Assembly (NCBI GenBank): GCA_026122225.1
Contig: JANEZZ010000297.1
Span: 682,001-746,000 of the forward strand
Origin: Heloderma charlesbogerti
Lineage: Eukaryota > Chordata > Lepidosauria > Squamata > Helodermatidae
Reading direction: 5' to 3'
DNA length: 64,000 nucleotides
In this document: positions 10,322-21,431 of the stretch, in pieces
Position numbering within the stretch: position 1 is the stretch's first letter
Layout: every line of letters begins with the position of its first letter
Translations under genes and position numbers: made by a program
Notes under the pieces: generated by a model
The model's input: only the letters and a program-made list of their open reading frames with translations
Database searches by the model: none
What the model was told of the DNA's origin: nothing

Positions 10322-10600
10322 ACTAGGGGTGGGGAACACAAGGCCTGCAGGCCACAAGACCCTCTCCCTGGTCCTTGGTTGTGGCCCTCGCCACTCTCCA
10401 CTGCCACTGAATTTGCCATGGCACCACCAGCACTCTCTGCCAAAATTAGTGGCACAGCAGCAGCATATTCGGTGGTGGGCGGTGGCAGGGAATAGGGGTG
10501 CAGCCCTCTGTGAGGTCTGGGGATGGCGATATACCCCCCACCCCCCAAACCCTGGAACTTGGCCATGCCTTCTTGCCATATGTATTGCAGCTGCAATTGC
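10322..10600. mobile_element. Possible hAT-type element with CTAGGGGTGGGGAACAC end (one end only)
   Basis: The start CTAGGGGTGGGGAACACAAG followed by GCCTGCAGGCC resembles the common reptile hAT terminus that begins with a CAGGGGTGGGGAAC-type sequence. A matching right end was not found, so the extent is a guess. Confidence 0.35.
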
Positions 10601-10793
10601 TGTGGTAACTACTAGCCACTCTTACTATATTATGGTAGCAGAGGAGAGGAGGGTGGAGTGTGCTGTCCATCTATTGCCTATACATGATGATGTGGGGAGG
10701 GATGTGTAGTTCCTGGAGAACATTACTGAACAGAGGCAATGCACAGGCTGGAGTCACATGGTGCAGATGCAATAACATGGCACTAGTCAGAAG

Positions 10794-11488
10794 TAGAGCT
10801 GTGTACAAATGGCCTCTCACAATTCCCCAGACTTGTGGGCAGAGAAATGGGGAGGGGGGCAATTTCACAGAATTTCTCCTGGGGGAGGACAAATTCTCCA
10901 ACATTTCTCACGGAGAAGGCTCACTATTGGCCAGGGCTGTCTGTCACACAGATTCTTTCTTTCCTAAGGGTTTTTGGTTATTGCACTGCTCCTGCAAGTG
11001 GCAACAGCATCGACTGTGTTGAGGCTTCCACTTTCCTGAGGCAGAGTTTTGAATTTCTTTTGGTGGGACTTTTGAGCTGACCTATCGCTGCGAGGTGGCT
11101 GAGAGTGGCGTGTGTGCTTTCTCTCTCTATTACACATCTTTCCATTGCTCGGCAGCCTCCCAGGCCACCCGCTGTTCCTGAACTGAAAAAGCCCCGTGGG
11201 AGGAATTGCCTTCTGATGTCTTCCCTATGATGGCTTTAACTGAAGTGCGGGAAGCCAAGGAGGCTACAGGCTGCCACAGAGATGACTGTACAATGACAGA
11301 CAGGACACTCAGGCACACTCCTCAGCCACCTCATTAGTAAGGTAAGCACAAGAATCCCAAACATAACCTATGAGAATGTCTCTAAAATTTCTTCTCCCTT
11401 GAATTTCGTTTTGAAAGCAATTTATTTTCTCTCAAATTGAATGAGAATGGTTGAAAAAAATGTGGGAGAAATTTTCAGCACAGCACTA
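10794..11488 (+). mobile_element. Family T hAT-like element with perfect target duplication
   Basis: The 695-bp element starts TAGAGCTGTGTACAAATGGC and ends TTCAGCACAGCACTA, so its termini are TAGAGCTGTG and TAGTGCTGTG. The flanks GTCAGAAG at 10,786-10,793 and 11,489-11,496 are a perfect 8-bp duplication. Subterminal blocks of GAAATTTCTCC type recur inside. Fragments with the same right end occur at 13,931 and 14,117. I recognise no transposase. The short frames inside (10,660-11,318) show no known domain. Confidence 0.8.
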
Positions 11489-11585
11489 GTCAGAAGCACC
11501 CAACACACTGGATGCTATTAGCCACTTGCCAAATACTGTTTGTGTTGTCTCCAGCATGCAGCCCCAGACTTGGATCATGCAACTT

Positions 11586-11617
11586 CACACGCGCGTGCGC
11601 GCGCACACACACACACC
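11586..11617. repeat. Alternating purine-pyrimidine tract (CG/CA)n
   Basis: An alternating run of CGCGTGCGCGCG passes into a CA tract. The sequence is of the type able to adopt left-handed DNA; this is inferred from composition only. Confidence 0.85.
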
Positions 11618-11970
11618 CTTCTCCCCTTTTCTCCCCTTTCTACTCCTTCCTCCCATACATGCAACCACTGTGATCATTTGGGTATCTCCAAATGTACAAA
11701 ATTGCTAGGGCCACTTATCTCATAAATGATCTTATCACAACAGACTGTTAACAAATAACAAAGTAAACTGGGAAATACTGTGTCTGTTACATATTCACTG
11801 AAACTCATCTAAGGAAGCATATAGATAACATAAAAATTACATTCCAGGTCAATTTGTCATAAAGGACATATAATAGAAAGGCAATTAAAAACACAACTTA
11901 TTTAAAATAATATACATGCTTCAGAAAATACAATAACACTAGTATTTTATAACTGTCCAGAAAGTAGTTC

Positions 11971-12412
11971 CAGGGTCCCTAACTTTTTTGGGTTGGCGGG
12001 TACATTTGGAATTTTGAGAGTGTGTCATGGGTGCTCTCACAAAATGGGCGTTGTCACAAAATGGTTGCCATGGGTGGCCTGCCCATACATAAAAAGGCAG
12101 CAATAGTGGGCATGGCTGGTCACATACATTCATTTTCCAGAAGGCAAAGTGGTGAGACCAAAAGAAAAGAAACTTGCCCAAGAACCTAATAAAGGTAGAG
12201 GTGGGGTCTGAACTCCAAAACACAAAACCAGTCATTTGAACCAAAACAGTGATGGAGGGTGGAATTTCATTTGGCAGTATGCAGGCCTCACAATTAAATA
12301 ATAATAATTCTTCAAAAAATCTTAAGAAATAAGACAGAAGTCAGGAGCAACAGGGAACCCGGTGGTTGTATGCAGGCACATTGGTGCTCATGGGCACCAT
12401 GTTGGAGATCCT
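11971..12412 (+). mobile_element. Family V hAT-like element, second copy
   Basis: The start CAGGGTCCCTAACTTTTTTG and the blocks GGGTGCTCTCACAAAATGGG, CATTTTCCAGAAGGCAAAG and GGGCACCATGTTGGAGATCC follow the same order as the copy at 9017. A convincing target duplication was not found, which fits decay or an imprecise right end. Confidence 0.7.
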
Positions 12413-12494
12413 AGAATTAGATATTTAAAAAGAAACAAATCTATGAAATGCCAGGAACCCTCATCTGTAAGAGAGACAAGACAGAGAGACAATC

Positions 12495-12874
12495 GGCTCC
12501 TTCACACAGAGCTTTTACCCTGTGATGGAGATGGCTCCTTCATGGAAGTTTGTAGGTTCTTTACATGGCGCTCTGATCATCCAAGGCGTCTCCTGCACTA
12601 AATGTTCCATTTTTATCACAGATCACAGATAATGAGCTAGCAAATTATCCCATTGGGTTCCTCTTCAGTTTCCTCCATGAAAACAGTAAAAGCAGCAAGA
12701 AGAGGAGCGAGATCAATGAAAGATAATGGAAGATTCAGATACGGTGAGAAGGAGGGGGGAAGGGGTCGGGGGAAAGGAAGCACATGAAAAGGGGAGTCGT
12801 CGTGATCCTGCATTTAAAATGGAAGCAGAAAGCCCCATTTTAAATGCAGGATTTTAGGCTGGTGTAGAGATGCC
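12495..12874 (+). mobile_element. Family R DNA element (GGCTCCTTCACAC terminus)
   Basis: The left end GGCTCCTTCACACAGAGC pairs imperfectly with the right end GGCTGGTGTAGAGATGCCC. Near the right end is the hairpin ATCCTGCATTTAAAATGG / CCATTTTAAATGCAGGAT. A reverse-complement copy with the same hairpin lies at 34,284-35,408. It is non-coding, and the superfamily is not assigned. Confidence 0.7.
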
Positions 12875-12978
12875 CGATGTGCAGCGAGAGCCCATTGCCT
12901 TGGCCCTCAGTTACTCTGGGTTGGATCCAGAGGAAGGAAGAGGTCTTCCCTGTAAGATAAGCACTGAAGCCCTGCACC

Positions 12979-13814
12979 TAGGGATGGGGGAGAATTTCTC
13001 CCCGAAACTTCGGGGGGCCGAGTGCCAACGTGTTCGGCCCCCCGAAGTAGTTTCAGGGAGAAATTCTCTGCACCCCCCCGCCCCCCCCGGATGGGACTTA
13101 CCTTTCCTGAATGTCCCTCCCAGCGGCGGGTCCCGGTGGCGGTTCGTCAGGTCTTCGACAGGGGCAGAGGCGGCAGCCGGTCTTTTGACCGGCTGCCGCT
13201 GCTGCCATTCCAATAAAAGTAAAAAAAAAAAAAAAAGCCCCCATGATAGGCTACGTGATGATTAACGTAGCCTATCACGGCTAGATTTGCAAAGTCAGCC
13301 GTGATAGGCTATGTAAATCGTCACGTAGCCTATCACAGGTGACTTTAAAAAAAAAAAAAGCGCATACGGCTAATGGCGGCTCCCTATGGGCTATTTGCGT
13401 TGCCCTTATTTTCGCCGTAGTCTACGTAAAGATTTACATAGACTACAGCGACCAAATAAGGAACGCGAATGGCAGCTCCCTATGGGGGCCGCCATTTGCG
13501 TACGTGTTTTTTTTTTTTTAAGTCACCCGTGATAGGCTACGTGACGATTAACGTAGCCTACCATGGCTGACTTTGCAGATCTAGCCGTGATAGGCTACGT
13601 TAATCGTCACGTAGCCTATCACGGGGGCGTTTTTTTTTTTTACTTTTTATTTCGTGGCCGGGCGAGGCAAGGTGCCTCCTCCCTGGCCTGAATTTCGGCT
13701 GGGCGAGGCGGGAAGCCTCCCCCCTGGCCTGAACTTTGGGGGGAGCAGCGAAGCACCTCCCTCCCACCGCAAAGCACGCTGCGAGACCAGGTAAGTGGCT
13801 TTCGTGCACCCCTA
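12979..13814 (+). mobile_element. Family P nested-palindrome element, copy C
   Basis: The 836-bp element starts TAGGGATGGGGGAGAATTTC and ends TTTCGTGCACCCCTA. The left flank CCTGCACC recurs as GCTGCACC beginning two bases after the right end, which is compatible with a slightly altered 8-bp duplication. It holds at least five hairpins of the GTGATAGGCTACGT/ACGTAGCCTATCAC type (about 13,242-13,338 and 13,530-13,622, plus a GTAGTCTACGTAA variant at about 13,412-13,446). Between them are GGCGGCTCCCTATGGG hairpins and A/T runs. Outward donors are present at both ends: GGTAAGT complement at about 13,098 and CAGGTAAGT at 13,789. It encodes no protein and is the sister subtype of copy D. Confidence 0.88.
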
Positions 13815-14117
13815 CAGCTGCACCCTGAGAAATTTCTCCAAAATTCTCAATGTTTCCCACAATTTTTGGCTGCCATTTCTTTTCGCCCCTCCCCCCCATT
13901 AAAATAAATGGAAAAAATTAGCACAGTGCTAGTAAAATAACACAGAAAAAAAGACTCCTTGGCCCTCTCCTACACTTACAAGGTGCTTCCCCACTCCCCA
14001 TTAGAAATTCCTTCAAAATTCTCCCTCTCCCTGTGGAAGAGGCAGAAGAAAAAAGCCTCTTTTGCGGGGAAGGAAAAATTTCCCCAAAGTAGGGAGCAGA
14101 ATTTGGCACAGCACTCA
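13815..14117. mobile_element. Right-end fragments of family T elements
   Basis: Two sites end like family T: TTAGCACAGTGCTA at about 13,918-13,931 and TTTGGCACAGCACTC at about 14,102-14,116. Both are preceded by AAATTTCTCC/AAATTCTCCC blocks seen inside the intact copy at 10,794. The left parts are not clear, and copy C interrupts this area. Confidence 0.5.
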
Positions 14118-14370
14118 TTTATCAGGGAGCTTTGAAATAGGAGAAATTAATGCCGGTATTCAAAAGTGGTACAGTCTGTGAAGGGCTGTACCTCCCAACT
14201 TTTGTTAATATAATCATATTAAGCTGCTTGTCCAACCATTAGTCCGTCTGGCTCCATCTTGCCTATTTTAACTGCCATTGACCAAGTTCTCAAACAGTTC
14301 CCTTTCCCAACCAGAGAATCTTTTGACTGGAAATGCTACGATTTGAATCCTGATCATTGTGAAAATAAAG

Positions 14371-14506
14371 CAAGAGTGGGTAACTTACAGCCCTCTACAT
14401 GTTTTGGCCTACAACTCCCATCAGCCCTAGGCAACATAGCCAATGGAGAGGGTTGATGGCAGTTGCAGGCCAAAACATCTGGGGGACCACAAGTTGCCCT
14501 CCCCAA
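14371..14506. mobile_element. Palindromic hAT-type MITE, family W, second copy
   Basis: The arms TTTTGGCCTACAACTCCC and GCAGGCCAAAACATCTGGGG form a long hairpin with ends CAAGAGTGGGTAACTT and AAGTTGCCCTCCCC. It is closely similar to the element at 868-1003. The target duplication is not clear. Confidence 0.7.
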
Positions 14507-14763
14507 AACATGTGCTCTACCATCGTTAGCGCTGAATCGTTAGCCATTTGATTCAGCTGAACATTTATTGTGGGTATCCATTGCAGTAGCCTGTTGAAGA
14601 AAAGTAATCTTCCAGGGCCAACTCAAAAGTTTCGATAGTGAGATTTGTGTTTACCTGTAGTTCTTTGCCCTGATTTACAGCAGCTGACCTGTGGTTATTT
14701 GTGGTTATGAATTTAGCTGTGAGCCAGGGCAAACAGAGGAATCGGCTTTTGAAAGATTAATGG

Positions 14764-14882
14764 TGCAATGCTATGCATGTTTCCTCGGAAAGCTGCAATC
14801 CTACATGCATTTACCTGGGTGCAAGTCCCACTGAGCATAGTGGGACTTACCTCTGAGTAGAAATGTATAGGCTTGTACTGAA
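14764..14882. mobile_element. Small palindromic MITE (TGCAATCCTA type)
   Basis: The hairpin AAGTCCCACTGAGCATAGTGGGACTT lies at the centre in broken form, flanked by TTTACCTGGG and ACCTCTGAGTAG. The outer part AATCCTACATGCATTTACCT pairs with GAGTAGAAATGTATAGGCTT. The layout is that of a short fold-back DNA element. Confidence 0.55.
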
Positions 14883-16370
14883 AGGGATTTTTCAAAATTG
14901 AAATATTTTCCTTTCCGCATCAGATTTTCTGGAAAAAAGCTGGTTAATCTACTGTTATTTTAACATAAGAAACTGTGGGGGGGGGGAAAGAAAAGAATTA
15001 AAAGTAGGTAAAGTCGGGGGGAAATGATGTATGTCCCATATTTATAGGAATGAAAAATGTAATTTTCCTCTACAAAATATATTAATGTGAAGACAAGCAA
15101 AACTGCCAAAATAAAATTTTGGCACGAATCACCCCAAATCAAAATCATGCACACACATGAAGTTGACAATTAACAGAGCTCTCGTTGTGCAAACACTAAT
15201 TAAGGGCAACCATGGTCACACACACTTGTCAAGTGGTTGAACCTCGACCTTGGAACTTCTCACAATAACAACTTCAGGTTTCTTGTATCTTTTGTACACT
15301 GAAAGGGTTTTTTTATTTTTATTTTTTTGCTAGTAACCTTATTATGGTGACTAGATCTCTTCCTATTAATCCTATTTATAAAATCCCTGAGTTACATATT
15401 AAGATATTAAGAATCAGTATCTTGGGGAAGTCTCATAACTGTAGGAATTGTGTAGCCTGATCCCACCCCACCCCCCAAACAGTTGTGTCAAGACATTTTC
15501 CTTTTGGTGCGGGAATGGATATCAATCCTCTTATATATGCTGATCTTCATGGGACTCATAATAATATCTACCCAGCTTTCTGATCTCACTTTCAACACCA
15601 TCATTTATTTTATTTTTTTTACACTGATCATTTTTAGCATTCATGTAGAGCTTCAGAATGTTTAAAAGAGTCTGGAAAAAAGAGGTGGCCCATCTAGAAT
15701 TATTTTAAGTGACTAATGCTGCGAAGGTCAACCAGAGTTTCAGAAAGTCCCGTTTTCTGGCTATTTCTATGAACACCATGCAAGCAACTTGAGGGAGAGG
15801 AGAGACGGCAAGGCCCCCTCTGTCAGCTCATTCTCTCATGCAATTGTCCTGGCACCTGAATTTGCTTATTTTGCTCATTCCTCCCTGGCTCTTTTGTATT
15901 GCATATATTACACTGTAAAACATTATTTAAAACCGTAAACTGCCTCACATACAGAAAGGTTATCTTTCCTCAAACAACTCAAAAAGTTGGCTCCTAATGT
16001 TTGGCATGGTTTAAAAATACACTACAATCAACAGTCAGAAGGTTATAATTCAGAGCTTCTAATTCCACATTAAATCCACAGCACTCTGTGCCCCACAAAA
16101 CATATTCCATCACTTGTATGTCCTGCAAACACTTGCAATCTTCATTAATAATACCTTTATAATATACAGCCATATCACATCTTTAAAAAAGAGAGAAAAA
16201 GAAATATTCTGCTCAGCTCCGATCTCTTTCACACACTGAACTAAAATTCACACGCCACTGAAACTATCAACCTTTTGTTCCATTCATTTAGAGGAAGCTT
16301 AATTATTAAACCACCTGCTCTGGCATTTCAAAAGTAAGTTGGTTGTCAATGTAAGCTTCTCCAAATATGG
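14883..16370. other. Repeat-poor non-coding DNA
   Basis: The sequence is AT-rich. Apart from poly-G and poly-T runs (about 14,977 and 15,308-15,328) I see no repeat family and no gene. Confidence 0.4.
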
Positions 16371-16402
16371 GGAGGGAGGGAGGGAGAGAGAGAGAGAGAG
16401 AC
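16371..16402. repeat. Microsatellite (GGGA)n(GA)n
   Basis: GGGA units pass into a short GA tract. Confidence 0.9.
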
Positions 16403-18211
16403 TTTCCAATCTGTGCCATCCCCTTCTGCTATGCAGTCATTTTAAAAACTCAGGACTTAACCAGCACTTTTTTTCATTTTACACCTGTGAAAAGAATTTT
16501 ATTGTACACATATATTCACAACAAGCATGTTCATTCTCTTACATTCTTATTTTCAAGTTGCCTGTGATCCTCCCTTCCATCTAGAGGGATTGACGCCCAC
16601 CAAGATAAACTCATGCAAAGATATGCAGATGGAAGGCAAGATTACACATTTGGATTCCTATCCATACTTTATGGATCAAAAACATAGAAGAATGTTCACA
16701 TGCATCAGAGAGCTGACCGTATTCTTGCATGTACCACCCCCATGGTTACGTTATTTTTTTCAAACTTCTATGAAATTAAATTTTCCCACCACCCTTCCTA
16801 AGCAAAATGGGATCTCCTTAGGTTCCCTGCCTTTAAGCTCTATGATGTCTCTTCTATAGCTATGTTGAAGAGGATGCAGAATACCAGGGTTGCTAGGCAG
16901 CTGACATTTCTCCACCGCCCCCATCTGTTCACCAGACTACACCTCCTCCTCCTCCTCCCCCAGTTAAGATCATCACATATCCCAGAGGGATCAGAATGCA
17001 ATGCATCGCTTTAGGTAACCAAGGTCTACACTCTGATATTTAGCGGAAGCAATGACTAGCAATTGCAACTGTTTGCTTAACAGGCACACTAAAAATATTG
17101 TATGAAATAAAAGGATGGGTTTCCTTCATTCAAAGCATTTTCTCACAGAACATCTCTCCTATGGATGTAGATAATCTCATTTACCCCCATTCCTTCCTTC
17201 CACTATTATTACTCCTTCTAACAATACTGTTAATAGTGATAAATCATCTCTGCTAATTACGCATTGCTCAAAATTAATGAATGAAAAAAGCCACTGATGT
17301 GATGACCCACTTTAGAGAAATGAGCAAGAACAGTTCTGTTCATCAGCAACTCTATCCCAATAGTATCATCAGCTAATAAAATCATACTATATGGAGAAAC
17401 ATTATAGATATATATTCAGACCCCTCACACATGGCAAATTTCAGTGGATTTTTAACACACAAGAAACTGCCTACACAAGGGAATAAAAAATATAACTCAA
17501 TTTTAGCCAAAAAAGTATCGCTTTTAATACAAAATTCCAGTCTCATAAACTTATTTCCACTGAATAAATAAGATTGCGTCACCATTTTCAGGTGAAAATT
17601 GCTTCCTATATTTAAGTTGTGATGCTTTTGCCATTGATGGTATAAATAAAATATAAATATTATTTATAACCATTTATTCTCACTATCTTTTGATGTGTGC
17701 AATACTATTTTGCAAATGTGTTCAGCACCCTGGTAACATCTGGAGTTTAACCTGTTCTGTACATTAGTGAATGTTTATGCATGCAGACAAAGTTATTAAT
17801 AAATGCATAATGACTGCCCTTCAAAGTATCTGGCTTTGCACTCTCTGATTTATAATGTATTTAATGCATGCATGCTTATCCATCAGCCATTACAAAAAAC
17901 ACAACCAAAGTGTTTAATGGAATAATAAGAAAACACCATGAATCCAAAGTCAATTGATATCCTATGTTATAATTTAATGACTGTGTTCCCATGTAACACT
18001 AAGCCATTGTTTATATTACCCATTTGTTGCTTTAGTCATGAATTGTCTCGCAGACGAGCAAACAGCTTGTTTTCCCTATTTGTGATTTGTTTACCTCCCT
18101 CCCATTTTACCAGCCTTCAGGGTAGTTTTGTTTTCAGGCTGCTCTTGTTGGGTGGGTGCCGCTATCTCAAGGCAGACAACAGCACAAACAAGCCAGGGAT
18201 AAGTTACAGTT
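16403..18211. other. Repeat-poor AT-rich DNA, possible conserved non-coding sequence
   Basis: I see no mobile element or gene. The interval around 17,700-17,900 is rich in TAATGCAT and TTAATAAATGCATAATG-like homeodomain/POU-type words, as often seen in conserved enhancers near neural genes. This is inference only. Confidence 0.3.
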
Positions 18212-18405
18212 CTGGGTTCAGGCCTCACAACAAGCCATATTTTTAAAAAAAGCCTGACTTCGTAAGCCAACAAACCACCATGGATTTTATTTGTGGCTTG
18301 TAGCTGGCTAACAAACCATGGTTTGTTTGTGGGGATAGGTTTGGACACAATGACAAGCCAGATTTCAACAAACCACACCATGGCTCAGGGTTATGTGTGA
18401 ATCAG
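18212..18405. mobile_element. Fold-back element, probably family S relative
   Basis: The left end CTGGGTTCAGGCCTCACAAC and the right end GGTTATGTGTGAATCAG are imperfect inverted repeats. The interior carries repeated AACAAACCA and CCATGG words in both orientations. The ends resemble the family S element at 51,603 (CTGGGTTCACACAA-type). No target duplication was found. Confidence 0.45.
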
Positions 18406-18894
18406 ACCACGAAGATGGAAATGACTGAAAGATTGTAGAGACGATTTGAAGAGTTTCCTAGATCAGAAATTCAGAGCCAGTAATAATTTACAGGATGCGC
18501 GGGGCACTCTGGTGTACAGGGGTCACAGCCAAGCAGCTTAAGGTGAGAACTCTTTCTGTATCTTCAACCCGTGAAAAATAGGCACACATAGAGTCAGCCC
18601 TACACAACTTCAACCGCTCTGACCTACTTCTACTGTCCATTTTTCCTTTCCTACAGCATCCCTAAAGTGATATGCATAGCAAAGCTCCTTATAATCTAAC
18701 TCCCTTCCTACATGTGGGAACCCACCTGGTGTGCTCTGCTCTTGGATAAAGGAACAGCTGCTATAATGTTGAACTACAGAGAATTTTAATGCAATCCAAC
18801 TGGGGGACAGAATAGGTATCATTTCTGCAGCGCTTATCAGATTCACCATACATGTGAAAAGGTCAAAACCAGGCAAAAAAGCCTTCCTGAGAGG

Positions 18895-19168
18895 GGACAT
18901 GGGTCCAGGACTGGTGTCAAGGGTTGGCCACCCATTGAGGGCCCACATCCCAGCAGTCCCATGACAAAAGCCCCCTGGAGTTGTCCCTCTTCTTCACCAT
19001 TACAGCCTGCTTATTCACCTGCCTCTTGCTCTGGCCCAGTGAGCAGGAGCAGTAGATGCCATTGCCTCCTGGCTCACTCTTACTGGCAGCTAGTAACAAT
19101 GGTGGTAAGAAGGTAGACTCACTGAGGGAAGGGACCTATGGGGCTGGCACTGCATAGGCCATCAATAG
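18895..19168. repeat. Interspersed repeat of the 48.9/49.2/56.2-kb family
   Basis: Blocks AGGGCCCACATCCCAGCAG, TTCACCTGCCTCTTGCTCTG, GGAGCAGTAGATGCCATTGC and TAGACTCACTGAGGGAAGGG occur in the same order in the copies at 48,945, 49,241 and 56,165. It has no coding content. The class is undetermined and may be a DNA element. Confidence 0.65.
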
Positions 19169-19169
19169 A

Positions 19170-19325
19170 GCACAAGCTGTGCATACAGAAGGCCCCTAAT
19201 CTCTCACATCTCCAGTTCAAGGATCTCAGGTAGCAGGGCTGGGGAAAAACCTGGATAGCTGCTGCAAATCAAGAGTAGGCAATACTAGGCTCAGTGGACC
19301 AATGGCCTGAGTGAGTCAGCATTCA
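19170..19325 (+). repeat. tRNA-derived SINE (Ala-like head), plus strand
   Basis: The copy reads AAGCTGTGCATACAGAAGG, then a B-box-like CCAGTTCAAGGATCTC. The body GATAGCTGCTGC...CAAGAGTAGGCAATACTAGG is followed by a tail GGACCAATGGCCTGAGTGAG. This is the same order as the other copies of this SINE in the window. Confidence 0.6.
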
Positions 19326-19982
19326 AATGTAGGCCCATTCACCACCCTGGGTTCTCAGATGCAAGGTGTCCCATGAGGCTGGATCCCTATGCTATAGCAC
19401 ACTTGGCAAAATGGTTAATCCAGCCTTGATTGATCACCACCATTTACTAAACACATTTTTTAGTGTGGCGAATTTGAGCCTTGCACCCAAGCTTATCCTG
19501 AGTCTTCCCCACATAAGAGCAGGATTGTATATGAACACAGACCAAACTTCAGGCCAGTACCTGCAATGGGCCTAAACTGGCTTAAATTCCAAAGCTTTCA
19601 TTTTTACTGGATTGTAGATCATCTTGAGTTGGGCTGCCTGTGTGTATGTAATATAATATATACCATTAAAAACCATTTTAAAAAAGAGAGAGAGAACAGA
19701 ATTGCATTAACATGACTTTGGGGCATAGATAAAAGTCTGACTTTTCCCGGCCCCCACCCCTCAAAGTTGCAGGTTATGCAGTGTTATTCCTTAACAAAAC
19801 TGTCACAAGCACAATATGATACAAGAGCATTGGAGTCAGCTAGAAGGGTTCCTCCCCTCCGCCCCTTTGCAGCAGAAACATTTCATTTCCCCGGATAACA
19901 CTTTGTCATTTTCTTTTAGTAAGACAAATAAATAGATTTTGTGATTTATTTTATTTTTTAAATACATTTCCCTCTCTTTCTT
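19326..19982. other. Non-coding DNA downstream of SLITRK3
   Basis: No gene is visible. A short A/GA-rich stretch near 19,670-19,695 may be a retroposon tail. Confidence 0.35.
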
Positions 19983-19992
19983 TATGTGTGTA

Positions 19993-20032
<40 letters not shown>

Positions 20033-20040
20033 AATATAAA
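19983..20040. repeat. Microsatellite (TA)n with TGTATA units
   Basis: An alternating TA tract is preceded by TGTGTATATA units. Confidence 0.95.
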
Positions 20041-20303
20041 ATCATTGCTTGAAATCTTCAGAATAGGGAATTCCCCCCTCCCCCTTCATATCTGTACACA
20101 CCAAAGGAGTTAATATCCACATTTCTCCTTTAATTTGATCTCTATCTCGATGTAAGGCATTAGTGACGTCTGGTGAATTACATTCAAAGTGATGATTTTC
20201 TATTAAGGGCAGATTCAGGAGTCCAAGCGGAAAGCACCCGATGGGCTGTGCACAATTCAAAAGTAACCTCTGGTCCCTGTGCGGCAATTGCTGGAGCTCG
20301 GAC

Positions 20304-20315
20304 GCCATCTACTGG
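20304..20315 (-). promoter_or_regulatory. Candidate CTCF site
   Basis: On the minus strand the sequence is CCAGTAGATGGC. It fits every position of the widely used CTCF core CCASYAGRKGGC and extends as GGCCAGTAGATGGCGTC. It lies about 2.2 kb past the SLITRK3 stop codon on the 3' side. A single motif match is suggestive only. Confidence 0.45.
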
Positions 20316-20320
20316 CCATA

Positions 20321-21265
20321 CTGGATGGGTTTTTTTTCCTCCACCAAACCAAGCTTTTCCTTCGGCTTTATTCATGTGTCAACCCAGTTCTACAAGAAAC
20401 AAGATACCAGCTAGATACCTTGGAAAGGAATGAAATAAACAAACAACCCTCCCATGTTCTTTGGTGTTTTTTTTTTCTCCCACTCTAACCAAAAGGGCTT
20501 TAAGAATAATATGTGCTAACAAAGTCAATTTGACAACATTGTATCAATTGCAAAGTAAAAGAGAAGAAATTAAAAATCCACACCACGCACAAGAAAACCA
20601 CTTCAGCAACTCATCCCCAGCAATGATTTCAGCAAAACAGGTGGGAGATAAGAGAGGCAAGGGTTAAATTAATGCGATTACACCTAATTTTCTCACTTGT
20701 TTTAGCTGTTATCCAAGAGAGGGAAAAGGTAAAACCTGCCAAACAACTGCTATTCCAAAAACGCAGCACTTTATGCCTGCCATTCTACACTCCTCCATTT
20801 AGAAACACATTTCCTTCTGTGCACTTTTAAAATATTTTATCTGATCTAAACTGGAAAAAAAAGTCTCACGTTATTTTTTCTCACATCCTTATAGTGGAAC
20901 ATAAATAATCCTAGCAATAAAAAACTATTTAAATAATCTGATTGCATATTTTCATCTAGGAGGAAAAAAACTTACTAAGATAAAAGCATAACAAATTGAA
21001 ATGGAAGAAGAGAGAAAGAGAGAAATAAAGAGAGATTGGAAATCAGATTTCAAAAGTCCAGAATAGTACTGATAGAAAAAAATTGCACATATTGTTATTT
21101 TTGTTATATAGTCTGTTAACATCACAGTGGATTGTACTGTTATTAATAAAATAACATTTGGGCTTAATGGGAGGAAAAGAAACATTGGTATGAAAAGGGT
21201 ATAGCTAAAGTTTTAAGATTCAAGCTTTTTATCTGCTAATATATATCTATTTTTTTCCAAAACCT
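20321..21265. other. Non-coding DNA 3' of SLITRK3
   Basis: The sequence is AT-rich and unique-looking, with homopolymer T and A runs and no recognisable repeat family. Part of it could be distal 3' UTR if a further polyadenylation site is used. Confidence 0.35.
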
Positions 21266-21374
21266 TTTATTAGGAAAGCTATACCAGACGCATCACTGTA
21301 CAATGATTAAACATTACCTTTACAATTTATATTCACTTGGAAGTACAGAATAAATATATGCACATTTGTATTCA

Positions 21375-21431
<57 letters not shown>

